Shown here: positions 32,394 to 45,453 of the stretch, piece after piece
Layout of the letters: every line of letters starts with the position of its first letter
Numbering within the stretch: position 1 is the first letter of the stretch
Notes under the pieces: model-generated
What the model was told of the DNA's origin: nothing
Seen by the model: the letters and a program-made list of their open reading frames with translations, nothing else
Database searches by the model: none
Program-made: the position numbers and the translations under genes
DNA from: Actinomortierella ambigua
Taxonomy: Eukaryota; Mortierellomycota; Mortierellomycetes; Mortierellales; Mortierellaceae
Direction of reading: 5' to 3'
DNA: 64,000 nt
NCBI GenBank assembly: GCA_016098155.1
Contig: JAAAJB010000057.1
Coordinates: 23,264 to 87,263, forward strand

Positions 32394-35300
32394 CTATGGT
32401 AAAATACTACCGCCATCCTGTTCATCTGGGTGTTCAATCAAAGCTAAATGTCGCAGAACGTCTTTCTTAGTGATCAGCCCCAGCAACTGGCCATGCTGTG
32501 TACACAGCACATACCGGACACCCAACTTGCGGAAAATCACAATCACCTGGTCCATCGGGAACCGGTGCGACACCGTGATCGGTGTCTGGTCCATCCACAG
32601 CCTCAGCTCAATAAACGCCGGTGTTGCCTCTAGGATCGGCACTACATTGCCGACTGGCGTCGATCCAGGTAGGTTGCGCTTCCGCGCCTCGTCCAGCGCA
32701 TACCGTAGCTCTGTCCTTGAAATGTAGCCGACCAGCATCATGTCCCGCAAGGAGTTGACCACTGGATAGCCCTTGTAGTGCGTCTCTCGAAGTAAATTGT
32801 CTAATGAACCACCACCACCCCAGAGAACCAATGAAAAATATTAGGCAACATGCTCATCCCATCTAGTACTTTTTTCACTCCTTCCCTTCTCAGAAAGGAG
32901 AGGTGGGCTCACCAAGACTATCCAGCGTGTTTCCGGTTGCGGTAATGACAACAAGATCCTCGACAGGCGTCATGACCTGGGACGCCGTGGTATTGTACTT
33001 GTACTCCTCCTTGTCGCCCAGGAACGGGTAGCCACACAACAAGATGATGCCGTCAAAGATGCCCTCCTTGCCAAAGGCATCACCGACCCACTTGCTCGTC
33101 ATCACCACGATCATGATCGGTAACACATAGGTCAGCGCGCCCGTTAGCTCAAACATGATAATCACCAACGACACAGTCATTCGCGTCACTCCGCCCATAA
33201 ACGCCGCCGCGCCCACCATCGCATACGATCCAGGCGTCACGCACGGAACGTCGGGTGCACAGGCCGCAAACAACCAAAATCCTTGATGGTTTGCCTGCCA
33301 TGCGTGGACCAGAATCCCGAGTGCTCGCCCAAACAGTGCGCCAATCACCATCGATGGCATGAAGATGCCTGCCGGAATCGCCAGTCCGAAAGTCACCAGC
33401 GTCAATGCACCTTTGATTCCACTAGCTGTCAGCAACGAAAATATCCTCAGCGTGACTCCGGTGTCACTATTTTTGTTGTTGTTGTTACAAAACGATTGCA
33501 ATAAGATAACATAGGGCTTCAAGTTAGACCAGAATCAATCGTAGCCAAGAAAAAAAAAGGAGCGCAACATGTCGAAAAAGGGTACGTACTCACATAATCC
33601 ATGATAGTTAGTCCCTGTCCCATCACATTCGCGAAACAAGCCTGCAAGAAGTTCTGGTGACTGAACGCTAATGACAGCAAAAATGAAAAACAGAGTATTT
33701 ATTAGTTTTGTTAGTCAAGCTACCACGCAATGCACTATGATCGACCATACTGCTCATAAAAACAACCCCGTCGATGCTTACCGCGTAAAGATGTTCAGGT
33801 ATCCCACCGCAGCGGTCACAAGGGTAACTAGGAAGACCTCGTAAATTGGAAACACTCGAAGCCAGGATGTCTTCCTGAAAGCTGCCAGCCTGAGGTTCAT
33901 CCTGATGAAAAATGCACCCCAGAGTCCCTGAAAACAGAAAAGAAGGGCGCTCAATCGTAAGTGCCCGAGAAACGATTTTCTTCTTCTTGCATATCAATTT
34001 CTTCCTTGGACCCGATATTTTGCTGAAAAAAAAAAAGCCGAATTGAAGGACTTACTCCAAGGACACCAAGAAGCAAGAAGAAAATCATTTCAAAGCCGTG
34101 CCAGTTGCGGTCATACACCACCTGGAAGACGACAAGCTTTTCTGTTCTGAATGGGTCCATCAGCTAAGTGAGAATGCAGAAAAGAAGACAGTCAGTGTTA
34201 TCCGAGGCCAAATAAAATCAGTTCAAAACTTCATCCTTCTCTCCTCCTCCTCCTCCTCCCCATTCACTTGGCTCCAACTATACCTTCAGAGCCACAGCGG
34301 CCGCCATAGCGCAAAAGAAGCTGTGCCACATCGTATCCGTCGCAAAGTGATTCGACAGCTCCTCCAAACTAAAAACCACCCCTCCAATGGGTGCGCCGAA
34401 AGCCACCGAGATACCGGCCGATGCCGCTGCCGACAGAATCTCACGCATCTTGGCTTCGTTATTCTTGAATCGTGGAAACGCCCGTGGTAGGATATTGCCG
34501 ATACAACAGGCAATATGCACCAGGGGCCCCTCCTTACCAAGACTTAGACCGGACGCCGTCGACAACACTAGTGTCACCGTCTTGATCACCAACGTTTCCA
34601 GACCGAGATAGTTGCGAATCACAAATCCACCGAGAATCGTCTTCACTTCGGGAATGCCCGAGCCTTCTGCATACGGCGCATACACCTTCACCAAGAAAGC
34701 TGCCGTCGTCGCAAACACCAGGGCAAACATCACGTAGAAGACGTAGGCCACCAACCACGTAGCTCTGTTCCATGGAACCCATTCCGGGCATGTATCCGTT
34801 TCTGTCATGTTGAAATCCAGACAAGGATGGAAAGGGATAAAGAAAAAAAAAAGGCAACAGCAACAACAAGGAAGAGAGGTCAATAAAAGTGTTGGTCTGG
34901 GAAGGCTATCACCGCTTCCTTTTAACCATGAGTGTTAAAGCCGATAAGGGGGGAAGGGCGAGTGACAATATACACAGACACCATGGTTTCTTACCATCCA
35001 GACCCCAGCAGCAAAAGCTGCGGTTCAGATAAAACGCCGTTGAGCAATATCCTTCTTTGATATCGCCTAGCCACTGCGTGGCGATATCATTGCCACCAGC
35101 GACAATGCCGGCTGCAATACCAACGGCCAGCACGACCACCCACCCTTGGATCCAGTCGTAGATCAAGGCCATCTGCCCAGCAATGCCCGGGATGTTTTGC
35201 AGCCGTCGGATTCTCTGGCGCTCCTCAGCAAAGTCGTGAATCCAGTCTAAATCGTTGGTCATGGTTTGCGGAGAATATTGTTTTTTTTTGTCTTGGTGTT

Positions 35301-37083
35301 AATACTATAGAAGTCGAAAAAGAAATGGAATCTTCCCTCTATTGGAACACAACAAGCTGGAAAGCTCTTTGTCTCCTTTTCCCTTCCTTGAACTTACCAA
35401 TCGTCGTGAAATCATCATAGGCAACACGGAACCCTGTGCCATCATTGATCCAGTCAATGTTCTCATCCTGGTAAGGGTTCGATCCACCACCTGCATGCAG
35501 AGGATTCGGTGAATCCGCCCCAAACCGTTCATCGTCTTGCCCAACATCCATCGACGATGACGATCGGCCATCTTGTTGCCGCAATGGATCACCCATTGGC
35601 GATGGCAGTGCTCCTTTCTGGCTGCCACCATCACTTCCGTTCCCACCGCTGCCTCCTCCTCCTCCTCCTCCAAATAGCTGAAACTGTCGTAAGAATGGAC
35701 TCTGATGCCGTGCCTGCCCAGTCCCTCGTTGACCTGATCCAGCACTCCCTGTCCCTTCTAGTCCTATTGGTCCTCCTGTATTAGAAGCTGCGGTTGTTCG
35801 CGTATTATGGCTGTCGGCGTTCGATCTTCCACCTACCGACATGTGCATGGGCATGGGCAGGCGCCCATTGCCCGCGCGTCCAGGGGCAATGGGTCCCAAG
35901 CCCAGCCGAGGGTAATTGTGGTGGGTCGATCCCATGACGCCGCTGCCCATCAAAGTGCCACCTGGAGGGAGTGTCACGCCGAGGCGGCTGAGAAGGGAGC
36001 CCGTCAAGGACTCGTTCTGGCTTCTGTTTTTGAAGAAGTTGAAGTCATGCCGCGTGCTATTATATCAATTCACAGCGGGGGGGGGGGAAACAAATAGGCC
36101 AGAGAGTGAGTGTTCCCCAAGAGGAAAAAAAAAAAAGAAAGGAGACAGCGACCCCACTCCTCTTTTCCCCCTTACTCGATGCCACGGATCGGTTCATGTC
36201 CCTGCAACGGCGTGATCGAGTCTGCATCCTCATCGCCATCGTCATGTTCCTGATCATCCACGCGAAGGCTCCCTCGTCTCGGGCTGCCTTCCTCGTGATT
36301 ACTATCGCCATTCTCGTATGCCGCCATAGTTACTGGAAGATCGTCCGGGTCCGCCTCAAACAGCGGCTTCCGTCGAAAGCTCGATCCACCGAGCGCCAAC
36401 CCTAGCGAGGGCCCCTTTGGCCGTTGGCGTGGGTCGTGGCTCATCATCCCCGGTGCAAGGTTCTCTTCGAGTGTACTTCTTCCAAAGATGCTTCGCGTGT
36501 TTCGTGTGGTCGCGGTTGCAGTCGTGGTCGTGTTGGTGGATGATTGAGGGTCCGATCGGCTGTTGTTCTCGTCGCTATTGCTGTTGCTACTCCTCTGCGA
36601 TGGAGACGGGGATGTGAGGGATGGCTGCTGTTGTGCGGGTGGACTTGCAAACAAATCGTCGAGGAAAGAAGCATCGGCATCACCGCTGTCACTATTCAAG
36701 GCAGAGGCCGAGGCAGCAACTGCCTGTTGAGAGTTGGCCATGGAGATGGAGTTGATGAGGCCATTGTCCATGAGACTGAATGATGTCGCTGCTGCCGAAA
36801 GATCTAGGCCTGTCTGGACCTCGTCAACCCCTCCGTCTTCTAGCTCTCCTTCTTCGTGGAAGGGCTCTTCTGGGCTCGACTGCAATACCTCCTCGAGCAT
36901 GTCGCTGCCAAAGGCGCCCATGTCTACAGAGGGGCTGTCGGCATCGAGAAAGTCATTCCATTCATCCAACGCCGGTGACCCTGGCACAGACCCCGACTCT
37001 GGCGCAGGCGAGGGCGACGACGAGGAAGAGAAGAGTCTATGAGAGCTGCCCATGCCGTCTTCCTTGCTGCTCATCGGAGACAT
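32394..37083 (-). CDS. CLC-family chloride channel/proton exchanger with CBS pair
   Basis: Nine exons (37083-36176, 36056-35398, 35246-34995, 34801-34284, 34163-34056, 33927-33782, 33667-33594, 33455-32913, 32800-32394) join to 1204 residues. CLC signatures are present: [16 protein letters not shown] entering the channel domain near 520, GSGIPE near 653, GKEGPLVH near 695 with the gating glutamate that marks exchangers and gated channels, and [15 protein letters not shown]. Two CBS domains follow ([15 protein letters not shown] and [13 protein letters not shown], then [16 protein letters not shown] and [12 protein letters not shown]). Such proteins acidify or balance charge in Golgi, endosome or vacuole. 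The first 520 residues are Ser/Gly/Asp-rich and disordered with no homologue I recognise. The exon 8 acceptor has a weak pyrimidine tract; it is the only one I found that keeps the frame and family alignment. Confidence 0.9.
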
Positions 37084-37421
37084 GAAATGAAGAGAAATAG
37101 GCCCTGGTAAAAGAGTGGAGAATGGAGAGCAGTGCAATGACAGGAACTGAGAAAAAAAAAGCGACGCACAGGGCGACTTTCTCAGCACGAATCAAGCAAT
37201 GATTGGGGACTGTGTTCTTTTCCTTGGCACATGCCTGGGACCCTGCGTCATTGCAGCACACGCACACACAAACACCACACAGACCTCCACGGAAATGAGC
37301 CATTTGGAAGAGGGGGTTTCTTTACTTCAGTTAAGCGCGTGCTGGTTTTTGAACATATGGATTGGATGATGGGAAAATAGAAAAAAAAAAAGGTGCGAGT
37401 CAGGATAGTCAAAAATGACTA

Positions 37422-40400
37422 CTAGTAGTAAGGGTTGTGAGGCGGAGGCATGAAGCGACGAGGCGTCGGAGGTGCGCGGGACGATCGCATGCCATAGCCA
37501 TCATGGGTGCTCTGTCCACCATGCGATGGGCCCGTCATATGGCCACCCTGCATATGGCCGCCCGGTGCGCCCGTCCACGGCGCTCCACCCCAGGGCGTAC
37601 CCCAGGAGGGCTGCACAGGGGGCATCGCCTGGTGCATCATATGTGGTGGTGGTTGGTGGGGCATGTAATGGTGGCCGCCCATCGGCTGGTGAGGTGCTCC
37701 CATGTGGCCGCCCGATGACATGTGCATTGGCATGCCGCTGCTGCTGCTACTGCCTCCACTGCTGCGTCCTGGCATGGGAGACTGCGAAGGCTGTTGCTGC
37801 TGCTGCTTGGGACGACTCCGGCTCATTGCCATCTCCTTGAACGCGTTGGTCAGCGACACCACGTCCTTACACTCCCTCGTCGATGGTCCGCGCAACACAT
37901 AGTGCTCCGGCAACACCTTGATGATCCACTCATCAATCGCCCGGTTGCCTCCCAGCTTCATCATCAGCGTGAAATAGCCTGCTGCCTTACGATCTGGCGT
38001 AAAACCATACACCGCAGCTCCGGGCTTGGCCTTTGTCGCCGTCTCCAGTGACTGTCGCAGCTCCACACCGTCCTCCTTGTACTTGGGGCTCGCCATGAGT
38101 GCATCAACCTTGCTCTGGATGGACTCCATATGCGACACAAGCAATTCATCGAGATCGCTGTACTTGACACCATCAATCTTGAGTGTCTTGCCCAGTGAAT
38201 AGTCATCCTTCTTCTCCATCTCCAGCACATCATAGTGCTTGTAGATGTCGTCCGTAATCTTGACCGTGATCGACAAGTGGTCCGCGCCACGTCCCGAAGG
38301 TCGGATCACCAGATCGCCACGAGGGCGATCTTTGAGGTACTGTACCGCCGCCTCGGCCGTGACATTCTTGAAGAGAGGGTGCGTGATCTTACGTGGGATG
38401 AAACTGGCCTTCTTGACGTTAGACTTGATCTTCTTCCGGAACGCCTCCTCCTGCTCCTTGTCAAACATACGGTCCACAGGCAGCTGGCGCAGCTCTAGAT
38501 CGCCTCGTCGAAGTTCGCTCTCCTTGATACTCATGTCCGCAAAGAACTTCTCCTTATCCAGTCGGAGCACCTTCGCCTGCAGCGTCTCGCCTTCCTTAAC
38601 TGCGTCCTCCATGCTGCCCACCTTGCCATCCGCCGCGTTCTGGATAGCCAAGATACCATCTACGCCGCAGTCCAAGCGCAACATCGCGTTCCGGTCTCGG
38701 ATCTTTGTCACCAACACTGGCACGATAAAGCCCTCGCGCAGCGTCTGCTCAGTCTCGCCCGTCAGCATCGTGAACACCATATCCGGCGAGGCCCGCTCGA
38801 ACGGCCGGCGTGGATCCTTGAACGGTTGCTGAAGCTCTAGCTTGATCGTCTCCAGGGTCATGCGCTTGGGCTTGTTCTGAATCTTCTCCAGCTGCATCGC
38901 ATAATCTTCCAGCAGCAAGTCGTTCAGCTTCTCCGCACCATCGTCGCGCATCAGCTCCTCAATATGCTGTGAATCATTGTCGTATTCCTCCAGTGCTTCC
39001 TCGTCGATTTCCAGAGCATCTGCTGCCATCTTTCGTGCCAACGCATAGTCCTCAAAGTGGATCCGGGTGTTGTCGAGGACATCGCCATTCATGTTGGAGC
39101 GCACTCGGATGAAACTGCAGCAGTTCATAAAGATGTTCCATGTCAGCAGCTTGCGAATGATCAGATCCGCACGCTTGTCGATGCTTGCACCGTTGTGATC
39201 GTCCGACTCGATCGCTTTGATCAAGCTCTGAGCCTTGCGGGGTCCAAGACCGCAAATGAACTGCAGCATGTAGACCTTGTAAGGCGAAGCAACCACCTCG
39301 TTAATGTCGACACCAACCGAGTTGATAATGTTGACCAAAGCGCGGTCCAGCATGTCCCGCAGACGCTCCTCAGTCACAAGGTGTTGAAGTGCGTGGTGAC
39401 GAATATTGAGCAGGTCGCTGCCCATGGCGGCATACTCGTTCATCGGGTTCTGCACGTAACGAGCCAAACTGATGCAGTATCGTGTCAGGGGCAGAGCATC
39501 GGGGAACTCCTCCATGGCGCGCTTGGAGTTTTGGAACAGTCGCGCCGTCTCGTCATTGGTCATCAGGACAGTCACGTCGTCTCCGCGCAGGTCTCGAAGA
39601 TCGTTAACCACCTTCTCCACCTGCTCTACTAAACGCCTTGTCATCACCGAAAAGCCTCCAACAACGACAACGTCGGGTCGACGCTTATCTAAAAAGTCCT
39701 GGAACGCCTTTTGGCAAGACTCGTCGCGCAGCGTGTCCACCTTCATGTGGTCCGCAAACTTGCCGTTATCATCCAAGAACACGATCTGAACAGCATCCTT
39801 GCTAGTTCCGGCTCCATGTGAGACTGCAACGACACGTGGAGGGTATTGTTCGGGCTTCATGCTCTTACTGACAAACGGGGTAACATTCAGTTTCTATTTG
39901 ACCCAGCCAAGAAGAAGAAAAAAGAGTTGGATGTTAGTTATTGATGACCTGAAGATGCCGCTTGGCTTGCACAGAAAAAAGCAACCGCACTGTCTTCAGT
40001 GGCAATCTAAGATCAGAGCTTACCTCTTCCAGACTCATCTGGCACTTCTTAACAACCCAGTCCTCAGCTTGCAGACGCAACTTCTCCGTCATCCAACGCT
40101 CCATGACACCAAAGAGATGCTCCTTGAGGGCAAGTCGGAGGATTCTGCGTCGCAAGTCGTTCCATTTTTGAGACACCTCCGAGTAGTTGTCACTCAAGAA
40201 GAAGTCGGAAATATGCGTCAGGTAAGCTTCCTCCTCTGGCAGCTTGATAGTCATCTTGACCAAGCCCTCGGAGACGGCTTGGACAATCTGCAGGAATTGA
40301 GCATCATGGAAATCGCCAACAGACTTGTGTGTCAGACGCTTGAATGGGTAGTAAGGGTGAAGCTCATCAATACCAGTCTCTCCCTTTTCGGTAGGGGTGA

Positions 40401-42486
40401 CGGTCACGCAGGCAGCTGCCTCGTACTTGGATCGCAGGGCCTTGCGAACCCGAGGGTCAAAGGCAATCTCCTGGGCAATAATGTGAACGGCAACAGTGAC
40501 AACACGCTCAGCATCGCGGAATCCAAGGGAAACATATTGCTCGGCGGCCTCCTCTGGCAAGACATGAATGTCGTCAGGGAAATGAAGTCTGGTGTTGTCG
40601 AGAAGGTTGGCGCCAAACTCACTTGCCGACAAGCCGAATGCTTTGATGAATTCTTCCAGTTGAGCTCGCTTGGCGGGGTCGTATGAGCCACCAGCGCCAG
40701 GACGCTTGAATGCCTTGGTCTTGTCGATCTGCTTTCCATAGCGTTGGTTGATGTAGTCAGAAACATCGCCCAACTCCTCCAACCGCTCCGCCCGAAGGAG
40801 CAAGTCGTCCACGTAAGGATCTGAAATTGCCATCTTCTCCATGAGCGTCCTTAATGCCTCCCTGCGCTCCAGGAATGAACGGAACTTGATATCAAGGTCA
40901 TAAATGTGCCAGAGGTCCTCACGCGACAGGAGTTGGGTCAGTTGTTGGCCGTTCACTTTGGTGAAGTAGTCGCGACGGTGGGTTTCAATGAAGGGGACCT
41001 CCATCATCTCGTTTGACATGAATTTGATGACATCTCGAACGCTGTTGAACTCGAAGGGTGGTTGGTCGATGCCTCTCTTGCTCTCGTTCAAATGTCGGAG
41101 AATCCAGTAGGCCTCCTCTCCCTCAATCTCGTCTGTGGTGAGTTGGCGGTCCGCCTGAATGCCTGGTCGAAGCTGCATTCGCTCCGGAATGTCCTTCACG
41201 CGAATGATCTCATCCGTGTCCGTCATCATGCGCTCTGCCAACACACCGGGCTCGAAAACATCCTTAAGACGAGGCTCCGGCTTGCTCTCATAATATGAGT
41301 CATCCTCGCCATTCTCCTTGGTAAGCGCATAAGCATAGTCCTCGCCGTCTCCAAAGACCTCGAACCATTCCGACCAGACGCTGTCGATGGAAACAAGCAC
41401 GATAAGCAGCGTTCGGATGTTAGTGTCCGCTTTGTGACAACCTTGCTTTTGTCTCATCAGTCCTCATGATCAGAACAAGAAGGCTTCTGTAGAAAAAAAA
41501 AAATAAAGTCAAGACTTACTCTTCACCGAGACCATCAATAGGTGCGCGGCGCACTCTGGGCTTAGCAGGAGCCTTTTCACGTCGGTCACGTCGGTCATCG
41601 TCTCGCTCATCCTCGTCCTCATCGTCATCGATGAAATGGTCCATCTCGTCCTCGTAGTCGCCACGATCATTGTCCATGTCATCCTCCTCGTCGTTGAAGA
41701 TGTTGAGCAGATCACTCTGACGGGGTTTTGACTCTCTTGACTCCTCCTCTTCATCACGACGGCGCTTCAGACGTTTGAATTTCTATTCGCCAAAAGAGCA
41801 AAAATACGCAGACATGAGAAGGCGATTCACATTTGACTGATAATAACATGATCAAGACGGCCAATGGCAACCATTACCTCTGGACGCTTGATCTTGATAC
41901 CCGTGTTCTCCTCCATCAGGTCGAGATCTTCCTCGTCCAGATCCTCCTCTAATAATAGTAGGGAGTAATCGCAGCATGATCCTCTGTAAGTGTTCTGTTC
42001 CTTCTGATCAGCCTCCTGAGCCATGCAACAACGGAAAGAGTGGGCGGAAAAAAATCATCGCTGTCCAGAATGTGTACACACCAATGGCCATTCTTCTCTT
42101 TTTCTTCTTCTTGCGGCGGACGATCTCTGCATAATCCTCCTCTTCCTCATCATCGTCCACAATGAAGCCTTCTCCTTCCTATTTGCGTAGCAGTTAAGGT
42201 AGGTAAAAGAGCGAAACAATAAGGGGTCAGTTGGGAATCTGCAACTTTGACTTATCTGCTGTGCACCAGCATAGGAATGGTACTCCATCATCAGGATGCA
42301 CCTTCATGCTGGTCATTGAAGTCATGAACTGTATGTTTGTAGACAGTGCTGCCGTACCTTTCGCAGCTCGTCCTCATCGTCGTCCTCTTCCTCCTCGGAA
42401 TCCTCATTCTCACTGGCGAATTCCACATCCTCGCCCTCCTCGTCAGAGTAATCGCGGCGCCTTCTTCTTCTTTCGTCGTCAGACAT
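37422..42486 (-). CDS. SPT6: Transcription elongation factor SPT6
   Basis: Histone chaperone that travels with RNA polymerase II. Six exons (42486-42358, 42178-42082, 41948-41878, 41782-41520, 41380-40024, 39893-37422) join to 1462 residues, normal for the family. Order: acidic N-terminus (RDYSDEEGEDVEFASENEDS), basic patches, the helix-turn-helix core, YqgF-like segment (VGGFSVMTRRLVEQ), HhH (VYMLQFICGLGPRKAQSLIK), an S1 domain (RLDCGVDGILAIQN), and the tandem SH2 pair that binds the Pol II linker (HPLFKNVTAEAAVQYLKD, GDLVIRPSGRG). The tail is rich in Gly, Met, His, Pro and Gln and ends PPHNPYY. The start is the only ATG ahead of the acidic block and agrees with the family. It shares transcription direction with the CLC gene, 339 bp upstream of that gene's ATG. 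Confidence 0.96.
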
Positions 42487-43682
42487 GGCTGCTGTTGGTT
42501 CGGCGGAGTGCCTGCTGGTGTCAAAGTGCCGAGAGGGGGTGCTGCAGACAGTCAATGGGAACTCCCCTGTCAATTATTGAAGTTCTCGAACACTGACGGG
42601 GCTTGATCGGGTTCAAGGGTGCAGTAATGGATGTCGACCGCAATGAAGTTGTGGTGCTGACGGTAGCGACTGAGTCAGAATGTGGTGGTTGGGAGCAAAA
42701 GAAGTGGAAGGTGGAGGTGACAATGCGCCTGACAGAAAAACAACGCGATCAGCAACCATGCAAGTGGACCCTCTCTGCCTGTCCATTTCAGACAACTGCG
42801 TAATCGAGGCATGTATTACGTTTTTTGGCTGGCACCAATGGACGTCCAGCTCCAAAAAAATCGTAGGGTCACGATACCCAGCTCAGCTTTTTGGTTGAGG
42901 GCCTGCAATAAACAGACCCTTTCTTTTCTTCAATCGAGCTCGCAGGTTGCTTACTATTTATGTCGATGTTATTCGTTCGACGGCGAAACCAGCAACACAC
43001 GCCAAACGTATCATGATACCGAACTTGTCCGTTGACAAGACCTGAAAGAACATCCATTCGATCGAGAACCGTCTCGCCGAGAACAGGACTGTCATCAAAT
43101 CATCGTTAGCCAACTCGATGCTTCGTTAGAATAGGGGCGATAGGTATGGAATTCTCCACCGAGCATCTAAACAGCAGCAAGTCGAGGCGATTCAATGCTT
43201 CACAGGAGCGAACCTCAAACTCTCTCAAAAGAATACAGCATCCGAAATGTAATTGAAAAGTGGGGCACTGACACTGTCCCATATGCTTCGATGCATACCA
43301 TCCGGCGGCCGATCTCCTGCAGCCGAGTCCTTGAAAACGAGATGCAGGGCATCCTCTCCACAACTTGCATGTTGAGCAACCAGGACTATGGTCCGAACAT
43401 GCTGACAAAAAATCAGACTCAAGAGCCATCGAAGAGCTAGCTGCAGAGTGCACGCTACATACCGGGATGCTCGTCTTTTGGGCTAGCAAGGTAAGCAGCA
43501 AGGACTTGAGATACTGCTGCACTGCTGAACGGTTGTAGGTAGTCGTCGGAGCCTCCAGATATAAATGAGGCATCTATTTATGGCAAGAGCGCCTCAATTT
43601 CGCCACGCCAATTGAGTGAAAATAGAGTCTATGTGTGTATGTTCGCTTCTTCTCCTGCCCCTCCTTCAGTAGCCATACCTTT
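42487..43682. other. Divergent intergenic region between SPT6 and ALG2
   Basis: About 1.2 kb shared upstream region. Minus-strand and plus-strand frames near 43100-43570 are up to 155 codons, with Cys/Ser-rich or stop-broken content, and match no family I know. I treat them as non-coding. Confidence 0.45.
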
Positions 43683-45242
43683 ATGGACAACAACACCACC
43701 ACCACCACCCCTCTTCGGATTGCATTCATCCATCCAGACCTCGGCATTGGTATGAAGCTCCGATGCCCCTGCTCATGTTGATGGTCTCCATCTAGAATAG
43801 CCATCACTGAGGTCTAACGTCTACATTCCCTGTTTTATGCCCATAGGTGGTGCCGAGCGTCTGGTGGTCGATGCTGCTGTAGGACTCCAAAATCTTGGCC
43901 ACAAGGTTGTCATGTATACCTCCCACCATGATCCAGCCCACTGCTTTGAAGAAACGCGTGATGGTAAGACTCATTGTGATGCTGTTGCGGTCTATCAAGC
44001 ATCGCATGCTGTCTTGATCTAATAGGATACTTCAACACTAATTTAGGGACATTAACGGTTCGCGTTGGTGGCAACACGATTGTACCAAGGACCCTGTTTA
44101 ATCGCTTCTATATCGTCTGCGCCATTCTGCGTAACCTGCATCTGGCCCTGTCACTGCTCTTTCTGTCCTCCGAAACCTTCGACATCATCATCGTCGACCA
44201 GCTCTCTGTCTCGATCCCACTACTCCGCTGGACGGGAGCCAAGATCTTCTTCTACTGCCATTTCCCCGACAAGTTGCTCACACGTCGCGATTCTCTCTTG
44301 AAGCGGCTGTACCGTTTCCCGGTGGATCTCATCGAAGAGTTGACCACAGGCATGGCCGATTCGATCGTGGTGAACAGCAAATTCACCGCTCAGATCTTTG
44401 CCCAGTCCTTTCAACTGCTCCACCAACTCCACGTCCCACCGGATGTTCTCTATCCAAGTCTCCAACTGGACAAGTTTGACCGCACCATCGATACGGCCCT
44501 TCCTGAAGTCGATCTGCTCAAGACCGCCAAGACCAGCTTCGTCTCCATCAACCGCTATGAGCGTAAAAAGGATATTGGCCTCGCCATTCGCGCCTTTGCC
44601 AAGCTCCTCGCCCTTCCTCCATCCTCGCCTCATCAACCCAACCTTCGACTTGTCATCGCCGGAGGCTACGACACCCGCGTCGACGAGAACGTCGAGCACC
44701 ATAATGAGCTCGTCCAACTTGCCCAGGATCTGGGCCTATCCACCGTCACGATGCCCAAGTCCGCTGCTGAAGCCGATTCCGCCCAGGTGGTTTTCCTTCT
44801 CTCCATCTCCGATGCCCAAAAGATCTTCTTGATCCAACATGCCCGAGCCCTTCTGTATACCCCGACCAACGAGCACTTTGGCATCGTCCCTGTTGAGGCC
44901 ATGTATCTCCGCTGCCCTGTCATCGCCATCAACTCTGGAGGGCCAACCGAATCCATCGACAACAGTGTCACCGGCTATCTCTGCCCCGCCGATCCACAGG
45001 TCTGGGCTGAGACCATGCAAGAGCTCCTGACCAAGTCAGACCATGATTGGCATCAGATGGGCAACGCCGGTCGTGAACGTGTGCTCCGCCTGTTCTCCTT
45101 GAATGCCTTTGTCACCAAACTCAATAGCATCCTCGTTCTGCTCCATCAATCCCCTCCTTCAGCTTTGGTCGAGTTTGGGCCTACCCTCACCATCCTATCC
45201 TTCTTTGTGTTGGCTCTCGCCGCTCTAGCTCTTCTCCGATAA
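43683..45242 (+). CDS. ALG2: Alpha-1,3/1,6-mannosyltransferase ALG2
   Basis: Adds the second and third mannoses to the dolichol-linked oligosaccharide on the cytosolic ER face. Three exons (43683-43749, 43847-43963, 44047-45242) give 459 residues. A GT-B glycosyltransferase of family GT4: HPDLGIGGAERLVVDAAVG at the N-terminus, YTSHHDPAHCFEETRDG, FYCHFPDKLLT, SINRYERKKDIGLAI, and the EX7E nucleotide-sugar motif in TNEHFGIVPVEAMYLRCPVI. A C-terminal hydrophobic segment (LTILSFFVLALAALALL) is the usual membrane anchor. Start choice: a run of Thr codons after MDNN and no upstream in-frame ATG in the exon. It is convergent with the proteasome gene. Confidence 0.96.
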
Positions 45243-45248
45243 AAAAAA

Positions 45249-45254
45249 AATAAA
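45249..45254 (+). terminator. Poly(A) signal of ALG2
   Basis: AATAAA immediately after the ALG2 stop codon, within an A-rich tract between the two convergent genes. Confidence 0.5.
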
Positions 45255-45453
45255 ATACAAGAACAATTGGCGATAGATGGTGAATTTCATTTTTTGTTTA
45301 ATGATTTGGTCCTGCATCAATCCTCCAACAAAATTGTCTACAGTCTTTCGAAGCAGGGAGGGCATACGAAAAGCTCGTGCACAAAAGGGAGGGGGTGGGA
45401 ACATCGTCGGGTGTCTTCTGCTTTCCAGGACTTTTTTTGCCCCTTTCCCCACT

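Noticed and set aside
43106..43573. 155-codon minus-strand ORF between SPT6 and ALG2
   Set aside because: Cys- and Ser-rich chance-like composition, no promoter element or domain; it lies in the shared upstream region.
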